This document shows positions 1 through 6,590 of a DNA stretch of 11,912 nucleotides, one piece after another. Position numbers and translations under genes: made by a program. The notes under the pieces were generated by a model. The model saw nothing but the letters and a program-made list of their open reading frames with translations. It did no database searches and had not been told where the DNA came from. The stretch lies in contig CAZDUZ010000027.1 of the NCBI GenBank assembly GCA_964508755.1, positions 1-11,912 of the forward strand, given 5' to 3'. The stretch is from CAZDUZ01 sp964508755. Lineage in GTDB: Bacteria > Patescibacteriota > Dojkabacteria > SC72 > JAFGCJ01. Position 1 is the first letter of the stretch. Each line of letters begins with the position of its first letter.

Positions 1-185
1 CATACCGTGATTGGGATCCGGCAAATCCATCGACTGCAGAGGAAGCAATGAATGCTTTACGAACATATACTAGCGCAGGGGATGTTATTCTTCTGCATGG
101 TACTTCTCAAACAAATGTCGACATTCTGGATCAATATATTGATGAATATCGTGGAAAGGGGTTTGAGTTTAGGATTGCTCCGTAA
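1..185 (+). CDS. Polysaccharide deacetylase-like protein, C-terminal fragment
   Basis: The reading frame is open from the window edge (first full codon at base 3) and ends with TAA at 183-185, giving about 60 residues. The visible part contains GDVILLHG, then a T-x-x-x-x-L-D-x-x-I-D-x-Y helix, then KGFEFRIAP at the end. This is the usual closing pattern of NodB-type (CE4) polysaccharide deacetylases, in which the Leu-His motif supplies an active-site histidine and the last helix and strand (the 'G-y-x-F' end) close the barrel. Family members remove N- or O-acetyl groups from peptidoglycan or other surface glycans. The metal-binding His and Asp motifs would be outside the window, so catalytic competence cannot be judged. 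A strong terminator follows 45 bases downstream. The family call rests on a short C-terminal stretch and is moderately secure. Confidence 0.65.
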   Translation, partial: YRDWDPANPSTAEEAMNALRTYTSAGDVILLHGTSQTNVDILDQYIDEYRGKGFEFRIAP

Positions 186-230
186 GACTCTGTTGGAATT
201 ACTAATTCGTATAAAATTCCTATAAAAACA

Positions 231-264
231 AGAAAGCCAGTTTCAAACTGGCTTTCTCTTTTTT
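231..264. terminator. Bidirectional intrinsic terminator
   Basis: A 12-bp perfect inverted repeat (GAAAGCCAGTTT at 232-243 and AAACTGGCTTTC at 245-256, centre at C244) is followed on the plus strand by CTCTTTTTT. On the minus strand it is followed by TTGTTTTTAT. It sits between the plus-strand deacetylase (stop at 185) and the minus-strand DUF892 gene (stop at 295), so it can end both transcripts. Confidence 0.9.
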
Positions 265-294
265 GATTTTGCATCTCGCTTAAAGAATCTTTTA

Positions 295-798
295 TTAGGT
301 CAATGCAGCTTTCAGTTGTCCGATAATACTTCCCCCCCCTGCAAGAGCAATGAGCTTTTCTTGCGAATTTTTTTCTTCGTCAAGAGAATCTTCGAGAAGT
401 TCCTCGACTTCATCCATTCCTAACTGTTTTGCTGCAAGAATAGCATGTTGATATAAGGATATTTCATAATGTTCTATTGTATCGGCTGAACCGACTACTA
501 CGACATCTTTCAATGCAGTCTCAGTCACATTACGCATCATTTCTTCTCCATGTTCTACCATACTGGCAAGGGTTTTATCATGCTCTCCTAAGAGATCCAG
601 AGTATTAGAAGTTGCAATCGTTTCTAACCGCTTTACCTGTTCTTTGGTTTGTTCAAGATGAGTTTCGAGAGCCCGTTTTAAATCCGGATCAGTGGCGGTC
701 TGAACCATATCAGGAATTGCTTCTACCAATTGTGTCTCCACGCTGTAGAGCATTTTTAATTTGTGATTAAGTAAAGTATTTAAGCTGTTAATATTCAT
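295..798 (-). CDS. DUF892/YciF-like ferritin-fold stress protein
   Basis: A 167-residue protein is obtained if translation starts at the ATG whose first base is 798. The frame is open up to 873, but the family's first helix (N-S-L-N-T-L-L-N-H-K-L-K-M-L-Y-S-V-E) begins right after this Met, so the shorter form is chosen. The pattern is typical of DUF892: E21 in helix A, the ETHLEQTKEQVKRLE helix (45-59), then ADTIEHYEISLYQ (105-117) and a late SLDEEKNSQEKL (138-149). These give the four-helix bundle with acidic and His residues of ferritin-like proteins. The family is widespread, often induced by general or oxidative stress, and its biochemical role is poorly defined. No clear Shine-Dalgarno sequence is present and the predicted leader is only about 12 nt. 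The coding strand has a run of eight G near the 3' end (332-339). The gene converges on the deacetylase across a shared terminator. Confidence 0.88.
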   Translation of the reverse strand: MNINSLNTLLNHKLKMLYSVETQLVEAIPDMVQTATDPDLKRALETHLEQTKEQVKRLETIATSNTLDLLGEHDKTLASMVEHGEEMMRNVTETALKDVVVVGSADTIEHYEISLYQHAILAAKQLGMDEVEELLEDSLDEEKNSQEKLIALAGGGSIIGQLKAALT

Positions 799-816
799 AA
801 CTTTTGTAATTAATAT

Positions 817-845
817 GTTATATGTAATACGTATTGTATTGTCAT
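817..845 (-). promoter_or_regulatory. Probable promoter of the DUF892 gene with palindromic operator
   Basis: On the minus strand a -35-like ATGACA (840-845) and a -10-like TATAAC (817-822) are separated by exactly 17 bp. The spacer contains the perfect 10-bp palindrome AATACGTATT (826-835). The adjacent 12-mer TATATGTAATAC (819-830, plus strand) recurs in the msrB promoter. A start point near 810 would leave an almost leaderless transcript before the ATG at 798. That a regulator binds here is inferred. Confidence 0.5.
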
Positions 846-887
846 TGTTGCACGTGTAGGGCTGGTGTGTCAACCGTTAGGTAAATG

Positions 888-916
888 TTGAAATAAGCTG
901 AAATAGATGTTATGAA
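888..916 (+). promoter_or_regulatory. Probable promoter of the 945-1839 gene pair
   Basis: TTGAAA (888-893), a 17-bp spacer and TATGAA (911-916) lie about 30 bases before the ATG at 945. Three of four core positions of each hexamer fit the sigma-70 consensus. It is divergent from the DUF892 promoter. No other candidate was evident in the gap. Confidence 0.4.
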
Positions 917-944
917 CTAATTGTTAATATTTTGGAAAACATAG

Positions 945-1472
945 ATGGGTATAGTTACAGCATCTGAAGCTTCAAGATCGTCTCAAGAAATTGAACAACT
1001 TAGGCGTGAGGTAGTGTGGGAAATGAGGCTAAGTGCATTATTGAACATACATCATGCATTATCATTGTGGAGTATGAAACGTGTCTTTTTGGGATCAGAG
1101 TCCTTATCAAAAGATGCGGTGATGATTGATCTTGTTACCGGCATTGCCAGAGACGCTGCCGAATCTGTACTTTCAAGCATTGAAGGGTTTTCAGGACATG
1201 AGGAGGCTGAAAAAGCATTTATGCTACGGAGTGGAATACCACCAGCTTCTGTTCTGGGAATAGATCTAAGAGAAGAATTTGGCATTGTGGTTGATAGAAT
1301 TGGTGGTTACTCTCCGAGTACATCACAGGGGAACGATGGGAGATATCTCACCATAGGTGATCTTGAACGCTATGAAAGAGATGAAATAGCTGATCTTGAA
1401 AAATGTGCTACTACCGATCGTGCGTTTTTGCTTCGGTGGATTACAACGAAAGGAAAATTATTAGATGAATAA
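945..1472 (+). CDS. Unrecognised 175-residue protein
   Basis: No family is recognised. The start ATG at 945 has only a weak GGAAA about nine bases upstream. The N-terminal half (roughly 12-95) looks helical and includes EIEQLRREVVWEMRLSALLNIHHALSLWSMKR, where several His and Trp residues sit on one face, followed by an alanine- and acid-rich helix. The second half has IPPASVLGIDLREEFGIVVDRIGGYSP, a short polar loop (STSQGNDGRY) and a charged C-terminal helical part (LERYERDEIADLEK). There is no signal peptide or membrane segment, so it is probably cytosolic. The stop overlaps the start of the following DUF1801 gene by 8 nt, so the two are probably translated together and may share a role. It is accepted as real from its length, the promoter and the coupling. 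Confidence 0.7.
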   Translation: MGIVTASEASRSSQEIEQLRREVVWEMRLSALLNIHHALSLWSMKRVFLGSESLSKDAVMIDLVTGIARDAAESVLSSIEGFSGHEEAEKAFMLRSGIPPASVLGIDLREEFGIVVDRIGGYSPSTSQGNDGRYLTIGDLERYERDEIADLEKCATTDRAFLLRWITTKGKLLDE

Positions 1473-1839
1473 ATTGCAAACAGAGGATAAAAGTAAATCC
1501 GTGTTTTCTATCGATGAGTATTTGAAAAGACTAGATGATTGTGTCCGGGAACGGGTAATAGACTTGAGAGCTAAAATTCACGAAATAGTTCCGGAAGCAG
1601 AAGATTCTATGGGATATGGAGTTCTTGCTGTGCGGTATCGGGGAAAAGTGCTTTTGTATTACGCAGGATTTAAGAAGCACGTCGGGTTGTATCCGAATTC
1701 AGATGCTATTGAGAAATTTCGAGATGAACTTACCCATTACCCAACGTCTAAAGGTACTATTCGTTTTCCTTTGCATGAGGAAATGCCGTGGAAGCTGCTT
1801 GAAAAGATTATAAGACATAATATGAGAAGCATATTGTAG
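1465..1839 (+). CDS. DUF1801 (YdhG/frataxin-like fold) protein
   Basis: This 124-residue protein matches the DUF1801 pattern well: SIDEYLKRLDD...VIDLRAKIHEIVPEAEDSMGYGVLAVRYRGKVLLYYAGFKKHVGLYPNSDAIEKFRDEL, then SKGTIRFPLHEEMPWKLLEKIIRHNM at the end. Typical landmarks are the R-x-x-I helix before P-E-A-E, the 'M-x-Y-G' strand, the 'G-F-K-K-H-V-G-L-Y' strand and the 'S-K-G-T-I-R-F-P' motif before the last helix. The length is normal for the family. Members adopt a small alpha/beta fold related to CyaY/YjbR, and their molecular function is not settled, so none is assigned here. The ATG at 1465 lies inside the end of the preceding gene (ATGAATAA overlap), which implies translational coupling. Confidence 0.85.
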   Translation: MNKLQTEDKSKSVFSIDEYLKRLDDCVRERVIDLRAKIHEIVPEAEDSMGYGVLAVRYRGKVLLYYAGFKKHVGLYPNSDAIEKFRDELTHYPTSKGTIRFPLHEEMPWKLLEKIIRHNMRSIL

Positions 1840-1867
1840 ACCTATAGTTGGGGTGTTGTAATGGAGT

Positions 1868-2011
1868 ATGAGCATTTATACTTCTAGCAACTTTTCAATT
1901 TCGAGAGTGGGGATTGTTCCTTAACAAGAATCCCGGGATATTGCCTGGCGTATTACTGACCCTTCTCGTCGTTCTCGTTCTCGTCTTGACAGAATTAAGG
2001 AACAACGAGCA
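1868..2011 (+). pseudogene. Possible lost 5' part of the 2012-2461 gene, interrupted by TAA
   Basis: In the frame of the downstream ORF there is an ATG at 1868, just after an in-frame stop at 1859-1861. It opens 18 codons (MSIYTSSNFSISRVGIVP), then TAA at 1922-1924, then 29 further open codons (from QESRDIAWRITDPS to the GTG at 2012). The part after the TAA has a charged, coding-like composition and runs directly into the downstream protein. The simplest reading is a nonsense mutation in an older, longer gene, with a shortened product still possible from GTG. Chance cannot be excluded, because a stretch of under 50 codons with one stop is not rare. Confidence 0.35.
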
Positions 2012-2461
2012 GTGCTACTTAACGAAATTCTTCCTCTTTTACGTAAGGGTCATACCGTTAAATTTTTAGTTTCCTGTCATAACGGGTTAGACCAAACATA
2101 TGCAGTACAGCAAAGAGTGATCGCAATATTAAGAATCGCTATCCGTGAAATGAATGATAGCGATTTAGAAGAAGGTAGAGGACAACAAGAACCTGTTAGA
2201 CTTCAGACCGTATCTGAGCTCGATGATGAAGGTGATAAACCGGGAATATTCATTACCTGTAGACTTGATGGTATGGTACCTCGTGAAGATGACGAGAGAG
2301 CAGAACATACTTTATTCGTCCCCGGTGAATCTCCAGGTGATGTAATTGAGGAATATGGAGACCCTTGGACTCATGATAGATATGTTGAAAGTGCGTTTGG
2401 GAGAATTCCAAATTCATCTGGACCTCCGGAAGGAAATAGTGCAGGTTGGAGAAGAGTATAG
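2012..2461 (+). CDS. Unrecognised protein, GTG start, possibly 5'-truncated
   Basis: A 149-residue reading frame starts at GTG 2012, the first accepted start after the in-frame TAA at 1922. AAGGAAC lies about 11 bases upstream and could be a ribosome site. No family is recognised. The N-terminal part (LLNEILPLLRKGHTVKFLVSCHNGLDQTYAVQQRVIAILRIAIREMND) reads like an alpha/beta segment with a hydrophobic strand and an amphipathic helix. The middle (SELDDEGDKPGIFITCRLDGMVP) has a second strand. The C-terminus (about 110-149) is rich in Gly, Pro, Ser and Glu and probably unstructured. There is no signal peptide or membrane segment. A short TCGTTC-type microrepeat just upstream (about 1966-1985) encodes an Arg/Ser-rich stretch if the frame once extended further. 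It converges on the large gene ending at 2518, with no clear terminator between. Confidence 0.5.
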   Translation: MLLNEILPLLRKGHTVKFLVSCHNGLDQTYAVQQRVIAILRIAIREMNDSDLEEGRGQQEPVRLQTVSELDDEGDKPGIFITCRLDGMVPREDDERAEHTLFVPGESPGDVIEEYGDPWTHDRYVESAFGRIPNSSGPPEGNSAGWRRV

Positions 2462-2517
2462 AAGTAATGGTATCTTCTGTTATATGCATTATTGCACCAC
2501 TTCTTAAACGATCCCAC

Positions 2518-5500
2518 CTAAAGTGCTATCAGCTGTATGCTGTCAAACCATACTTTTCCTTGAGAATAGCTACCCAGAGAGGCTCTTAATCGTACATACT
2601 TCGTTTGCGCGTTTGTAGTGAACTGAGTTGTGACTTGCTTCCATTCGTTTGTACCATACACATTTGTTCCAATGTTTAGCCCATCATCGATACGATTTGC
2701 TGAATCTATTGGGTCATCTTCCTTAGCTGTAGAGGAATATTGAGCTGCAAATACTTTTGCAGAAACTGTACCGTCACCTGTATTCTGGTTGACGTTTTGC
2801 GTTTTTACCCAATAAGTAATTTTGTAGGTCTTATTGGCTTCCACAGGTTTTAGTGGTCCGTACACTTCTGTATTTGTTATGACATCACTATATAAAGAAA
2901 GGGAGTAGGATCCGGCTTTGTACGTACTTTTATCACAGATTCCGTTCCATTTTGTATTATCAACTCCGCTCATGTCCCACGACTTGCGATAGAACAATTT
3001 TTCTTCACAGACATCGTTTACAACCGCGATTTGCATATCTCCTCGTGCAAGAAGGGTTTGATAGAGTATTTCTGCCGTATACACTCCATTTTTAAACCAT
3101 GCCGTATCAGTATTTATTGGATCCATCTGTTGGGTATAGCTATGAATTGTTTTGACGGGATCACTATAATGACCAACATTTTGATAATACAGAAGGCTTC
3201 TGACTGAAAGCATATCCTGTCTGCTTATTCCGTGCGCATGCCCGAGTATATCAAGATAACCGAGAACAAATGGTGCACCGTGATTAAAGGACATATAAAC
3301 CTGCTCCCAGTCTCGCTGAAGAGGTTGTTTTGTATAGTAGAATGGGAAATAGTAAGAGTTGATGGGGTAGGATGGGTTACTTGCGTATTCAATTTCCTTT
3401 TTAATGAACTTTTCATATAACTGCGTTACATTGTGTTTAAACTCAGGTGGAATGGACTTACCGGTATTCTTGTAAGTAATTGCACCATAACCTAATTCCT
3501 GAATTGCACTGTCTCCGTAGGCAGGCGATGCTTCACCGTGATTAAATAACTGCCAGCGGTTAGAATCGATGACTTTGACTGTTTGGCTTTGATTGGTAGT
3601 GTTTTTACGATAGGTCCAGTTACCTCCAACTCCTGAATAATCATAAACTTTACACTCTGGATCATAGCTGTTGATTTCTCCCGTAGTAATTGTATGAAAT
3701 GCAAAGCATTTCGCTCTCTTGTCATAGGCGGTGCTGTTGGGAAGGAATGGAAAGTAGTTGTATGCTTGTGCAAGGAAATGGCCGTGCCAGCCATTTTCCT
3801 CCGCTTTCGTATCTCCATCCGATGCTCCGTATCCATTTACTGGCCATTGATAATTCCATTCCGTTGTTGAAGGAGTGTCTGATACTGCCGAGAGGTATTG
3901 GTCTGCTTGTTTCCGTACAATAGTTATAACTGCCAGCTTTTCAGGAACGGAAAGATCATTCCAGACAAGTAAGTAGAGATTAACTTCATTTGAAATAGCA
4001 ACACCTCGTGCCCATCCGCCTCCGGGATTAAGATTAGGTTTGTCGCCATACTTGAGGAGATCCTTTGCTAATTGCACACCTCGTCTTGTCGCTGTTTTGT
4101 CTCCATATTTTTTCCCATACACATAGAGTGAAATTGCAGTATTTGCAATACTTCTGCCATCATTTGCATGAGTCATCAGATTAAGGTTTTTGTAGAGAGA
4201 AGATGAGCCGTAAGGCGATCCTCCAAAATCAGTGAAAAGATAATCTTCCGCGAAGGTCTTAAAATGATCAATAATTTGTGATTCCCACGGTAGATTATTT
4301 ATTGGAAGTAATTGAATATCATCGATATAGTATGTATTAAAGAGTCCCCACGTAGCAATAATTTCAATGTAACGAATTTCTTTTTGGGCTTTGTTAACTT
4401 GTGGCATAAGCTCGTTATCAACCTTAGTAAAGGTTCCATTGGGTGTAACAATCAGCTCGAATAAGTGCCACCCCTGCGATCGTGGGTATTGGGTATCCAT
4501 CCAGGTGTCTTGATGCCGGTAGCTGTAGGTTGAGGCATTTCGTGAAGAATTTATACCAATGATTGTTTTTTCAGCATCGGTTGCACCCTTTGCTTGAAGT
4601 ATTACTCCTGCCTGTTTCCCTGGTCCTGGATCATAAAAATATCCTCTTAAAAGTGTATTGGTCAGTGAGGAGGGTAATGCTTTTTGAAGATGAGGATAAG
4701 GATCGTTGGTATAGGTTATTTGTAAAGATCTGCCATACTCATGAGGATTTGAAGTCGATGATGAAAACATCGAAGATCCGCTCAGCAGATTCCATTGGGA
4801 TAGATCAGTTTCAAAGCTATCATACAAGGTATATGCCTGAGGTCCTGTGTATAACTTTTTTACTGATACTGCATCCCAATTATGTTGATTTACATCCCAG
4901 GTAGCGATCAGTTCGAGTGATTTTGCCTCTTTAACCATAGGATGATATTCTGGCATTCCTTTGTCGTCGATTGAAAGAAAAGACCCCTGTTTCGTAACGA
5001 CAATTCTGAATTTATGCCATCCTTTGCTCCTGGGGACTCCTGAGTTTTTAGTGGTTGCATCAAAACGGTAATAGTAGTTATTACCTGTTGCAGTATTCGC
5101 TCCAATTGAGATAAAAACCTCTTGGTTATTACTTCGAACTTGAAATGCACTGCCTGGTGTAGCCATAGAATCATAGTAGTATGTTTCGAAGATTACATCT
5201 GTTAGTGCAGAATCAAACGTTTTTGTTAACTGTATCCACGAGTTATTGGTTCGATCATTGAGGCTTAGTTTTACTGATGCATTATTTTTAAATCGAACAC
5301 TTGTATCAATAGCAACGGTATTCTTCGTATTGTTGTTTGTTATGGTCCACTTACTTAGATCAGTCTCAAAGTCATCCGAAAAAGGGATGTCAAATTGGTT
5401 ATATGCTGAAAATGGGGCAATTGGTTCAGTAGGAAACTGCTCTGCTGGTTGTTCTTGTTTTATGACGGAAGTTCTGTTTGTATAAAGAATAATGGAGAGG

Positions 5501-5574
5501 AGTAGAGAAGCAAGGGCAACTATTGCAATAACGATAATGGTTATTGCAACAGGGGATTTTCTCAGCACTTTCAT
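2518..5574 (-). CDS. Membrane-anchored multidomain glycan-binding/lyase-like protein
   Basis: This 1018-residue protein starts with a short basic stretch and one hydrophobic segment (about 9-31), followed by a polar Pro/Gln/Glu linker. That arrangement suggests an N-terminal signal anchor with the rest outside the cell. Two tandem LamG-like (concanavalin-A fold) domains follow, about 64-243 and 250-424. Each begins with D-x-F-E-T-D-L-S-x-W and each holds P-R-S-x-G-W-H-x-F and I-A-T-W, so they arose by internal duplication. The central region (about 430-850) is rich in aromatic residues and helices. It carries MTHANDGRSIANTA, SNEVNLYLLVWNDL, GDTKAEENGWHGHFLAQA (587-604) and NHGEASPAYGD (678-688), a pattern like (alpha/alpha) toroid polysaccharide lyases and hydrolases. 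The end (about 860-1018) resembles a CBM4/9-type jelly roll, with Y-K-I-T-Y-W-V-K-T and V-R-L-R-A-S-L...V-W-F-D-S-I-Q-L. Substrate and catalytic residues are not known. It lies 81 bases downstream of the GH43 gene, with a probable promoter of its own. Confidence 0.75.
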   Translation of the reverse strand: MKVLRKSPVAITIIVIAIVALASLLLSIILYTNRTSVIKQEQPAEQFPTEPIAPFSAYNQFDIPFSDDFETDLSKWTITNNNTKNTVAIDTSVRFKNNASVKLSLNDRTNNSWIQLTKTFDSALTDVIFETYYYDSMATPGSAFQVRSNNQEVFISIGANTATGNNYYYRFDATTKNSGVPRSKGWHKFRIVVTKQGSFLSIDDKGMPEYHPMVKEAKSLELIATWDVNQHNWDAVSVKKLYTGPQAYTLYDSFETDLSQWNLLSGSSMFSSSTSNPHEYGRSLQITYTNDPYPHLQKALPSSLTNTLLRGYFYDPGPGKQAGVILQAKGATDAEKTIIGINSSRNASTYSYRHQDTWMDTQYPRSQGWHLFELIVTPNGTFTKVDNELMPQVNKAQKEIRYIEIIATWGLFNTYYIDDIQLLPINNLPWESQIIDHFKTFAEDYLFTDFGGSPYGSSSLYKNLNLMTHANDGRSIANTAISLYVYGKKYGDKTATRRGVQLAKDLLKYGDKPNLNPGGGWARGVAISNEVNLYLLVWNDLSVPEKLAVITIVRKQADQYLSAVSDTPSTTEWNYQWPVNGYGASDGDTKAEENGWHGHFLAQAYNYFPFLPNSTAYDKRAKCFAFHTITTGEINSYDPECKVYDYSGVGGNWTYRKNTTNQSQTVKVIDSNRWQLFNHGEASPAYGDSAIQELGYGAITYKNTGKSIPPEFKHNVTQLYEKFIKKEIEYASNPSYPINSYYFPFYYTKQPLQRDWEQVYMSFNHGAPFVLGYLDILGHAHGISRQDMLSVRSLLYYQNVGHYSDPVKTIHSYTQQMDPINTDTAWFKNGVYTAEILYQTLLARGDMQIAVVNDVCEEKLFYRKSWDMSGVDNTKWNGICDKSTYKAGSYSLSLYSDVITNTEVYGPLKPVEANKTYKITYWVKTQNVNQNTGDGTVSAKVFAAQYSSTAKEDDPIDSANRIDDGLNIGTNVYGTNEWKQVTTQFTTNAQTKYVRLRASLGSYSQGKVWFDSIQLIAL

Positions 5575-5586
5575 TACTTGTTAAAA

Positions 5587-5606
5587 AATATTACTACTGT
5601 AATATT
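5587..5606 (-). repeat. 20-bp inverted repeat, operator or weak terminator
   Basis: AATATTAC (5587-5594) and GTAATATT (5599-5606) form a perfect inverted repeat with a 4-base loop. Read on the minus strand it is followed by six T, so it could act as a weak, GC-poor terminator after the GH43 gene. It also covers the -10 and start region of the probable promoter for the large glycan gene, which suits an operator. The inner GTAATATTAC (5599-5608) is itself a palindrome and resembles the GTAATAC elements at the DUF892 and msrB promoters. Confidence 0.4.
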
Positions 5607-5629
5607 ACTGAAAAATAAGTTTTATGCAA
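5602..5629 (-). promoter_or_regulatory. Possible promoter of the large glycan-binding gene
   Basis: On the minus strand TTGCAT (5624-5629), a 16-bp spacer and TAATAT (5602-5607) precede the ATG at 5574 by about 28 bases. If used, the large gene can be transcribed independently of ppdK and the GH43 gene. The region is AT-rich, so chance matches are easy. Confidence 0.35.
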
Positions 5630-5655
5630 GTGTTCAAGGTAATTACCGTTCTCAC

Positions 5656-6579
5656 TTAACTATTTCCATAACTGAGTACCGTAACCATCCTGTCTTCCCA
5701 TCCATCCGCATACGCTTTTCCTTGAAAAATACCGGTCTTTCGGTGCCCAACAAAAACAAGCGCTTCATTTTCATCCTTAATAACCATTCCATGTCCGATA
5801 CCCATTCCTGGGGGAAACAGTGGTTTATCTGACAATTTCCAGTCATTTGGATTCAGAGGATTATCTCCCACAAGGGTAACGGTGCCTGTGTTGTATTTAC
5901 CACTCCAGCTGCAGTTTTCAGCTGTCGTTAACGTCATTTCATCAAGCAGTTGTGGGCCCTCGAGAATTGCATGTTCGCATCCCTCACACCACGCATTTGG
6001 TCGAGCAATAACTATCCAAGGTGTTTCGGCCTCTGTGGGTGATATCATTCGAGCAATGGAAAGTTCCTGTATGCTGTCACAGTCTTCTTCTGCTCTGTCG
6101 CAGGGCCATGATGAAGTAATGAAATAACTTTCGATTTTACCAGTTGACCGATTGAGTAAGGTTGCTACCGTTGTGTCGATTGACCAGGTCGGAGTGTTAA
6201 GCATACCTGCCCATGTGCCTTCAAATTTTTCATTGATCCGATATATCAATGTCCGATGATTTTTATTTTTTCCATCACATGCAGCTACATATAAGAAATT
6301 AGTATGTATTTCAGGTGCCCATATTTCATGAGTGTATTTTGAAAAAGGGGAAGGTGGCGGAGGTATTTTGAGAAATAGTGGTGGTTCCAGAGCTAATCCA
6401 GCGAGTGTTGGAGATCTACGAACTGATATCGACTGCAGTTCTTCCTTGTTGCTATGATCTTCCTTTAGAAGTAGGTGGTACCTATCTCCCTCCTTCCAAA
6501 CGAAAGGATCTGCTCCAGGTAGGAGATCGAAATAGCCAACGTTTTGTATAGTTTTCTTTATTGTCGTAATCTCCTTCAA
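5656..6579 (-). CDS. GH43-family glycoside hydrolase (five-bladed propeller)
   Basis: The 307-residue protein has the marks of glycoside hydrolase family 43. LPGADPFVW supplies the catalytic base (D24), HEIWAPEIH (84-92) is the signature strand, SIDTTVA (133-139) contains the pKa-modulating Asp (D135), ILEGPQLL contains the general acid (E207), and GIGHGM (261-265) supplies the conserved His (H263). Family members mainly cleave arabinose- or xylose-containing chains, some act on galactans, and the true substrate cannot be read here. No signal peptide is visible, so the enzyme appears cytosolic, unlike its large anchored neighbour. The start is uncertain: there is no ATG near the N-terminus. 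TTG at 6579 is taken, 11 bases after the ppdK stop, and AAGGAG lies just inside it (6571-6576), so a later non-standard start is conceivable. The position suggests co-transcription with ppdK. Confidence 0.85.
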   Translation of the reverse strand: MKEITTIKKTIQNVGYFDLLPGADPFVWKEGDRYHLLLKEDHSNKEELQSISVRRSPTLAGLALEPPLFLKIPPPPSPFSKYTHEIWAPEIHTNFLYVAACDGKNKNHRTLIYRINEKFEGTWAGMLNTPTWSIDTTVATLLNRSTGKIESYFITSSWPCDRAEEDCDSIQELSIARMISPTEAETPWIVIARPNAWCEGCEHAILEGPQLLDEMTLTTAENCSWSGKYNTGTVTLVGDNPLNPNDWKLSDKPLFPPGMGIGHGMVIKDENEALVFVGHRKTGIFQGKAYADGWEDRMVTVLSYGNS

Positions 6580-6590
6580 TCGACAGGGTG

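Noticed and set aside
799..873. Longer N-terminus of the DUF892 protein
   Set aside because: The extra 25 residues are Asn/Thr/Ile-rich, fall outside the family fold and overlap the probable promoter.
1966..1985. TCGTTC microrepeat as a regulatory repeat or CRISPR-like unit
   Set aside because: It is only a few short imperfect copies with no spacers, explained by Arg/Ser codons.
2253..2489. 78-residue minus-strand frame opposite the 2012-2461 ORF
   Set aside because: It has a His-rich unlikely composition and no start context, and covers a better-supported frame.
2462..2517. Terminator between the convergent genes at 2461 and 2518
   Set aside because: Only a weak AGAAG/CTTCT pairing without a T-run was seen.
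4563..4904. 113-residue plus-strand frame inside the large glycan gene
   Set aside because: It lies wholly antisense to a LamG-like domain and has no recognisable features.
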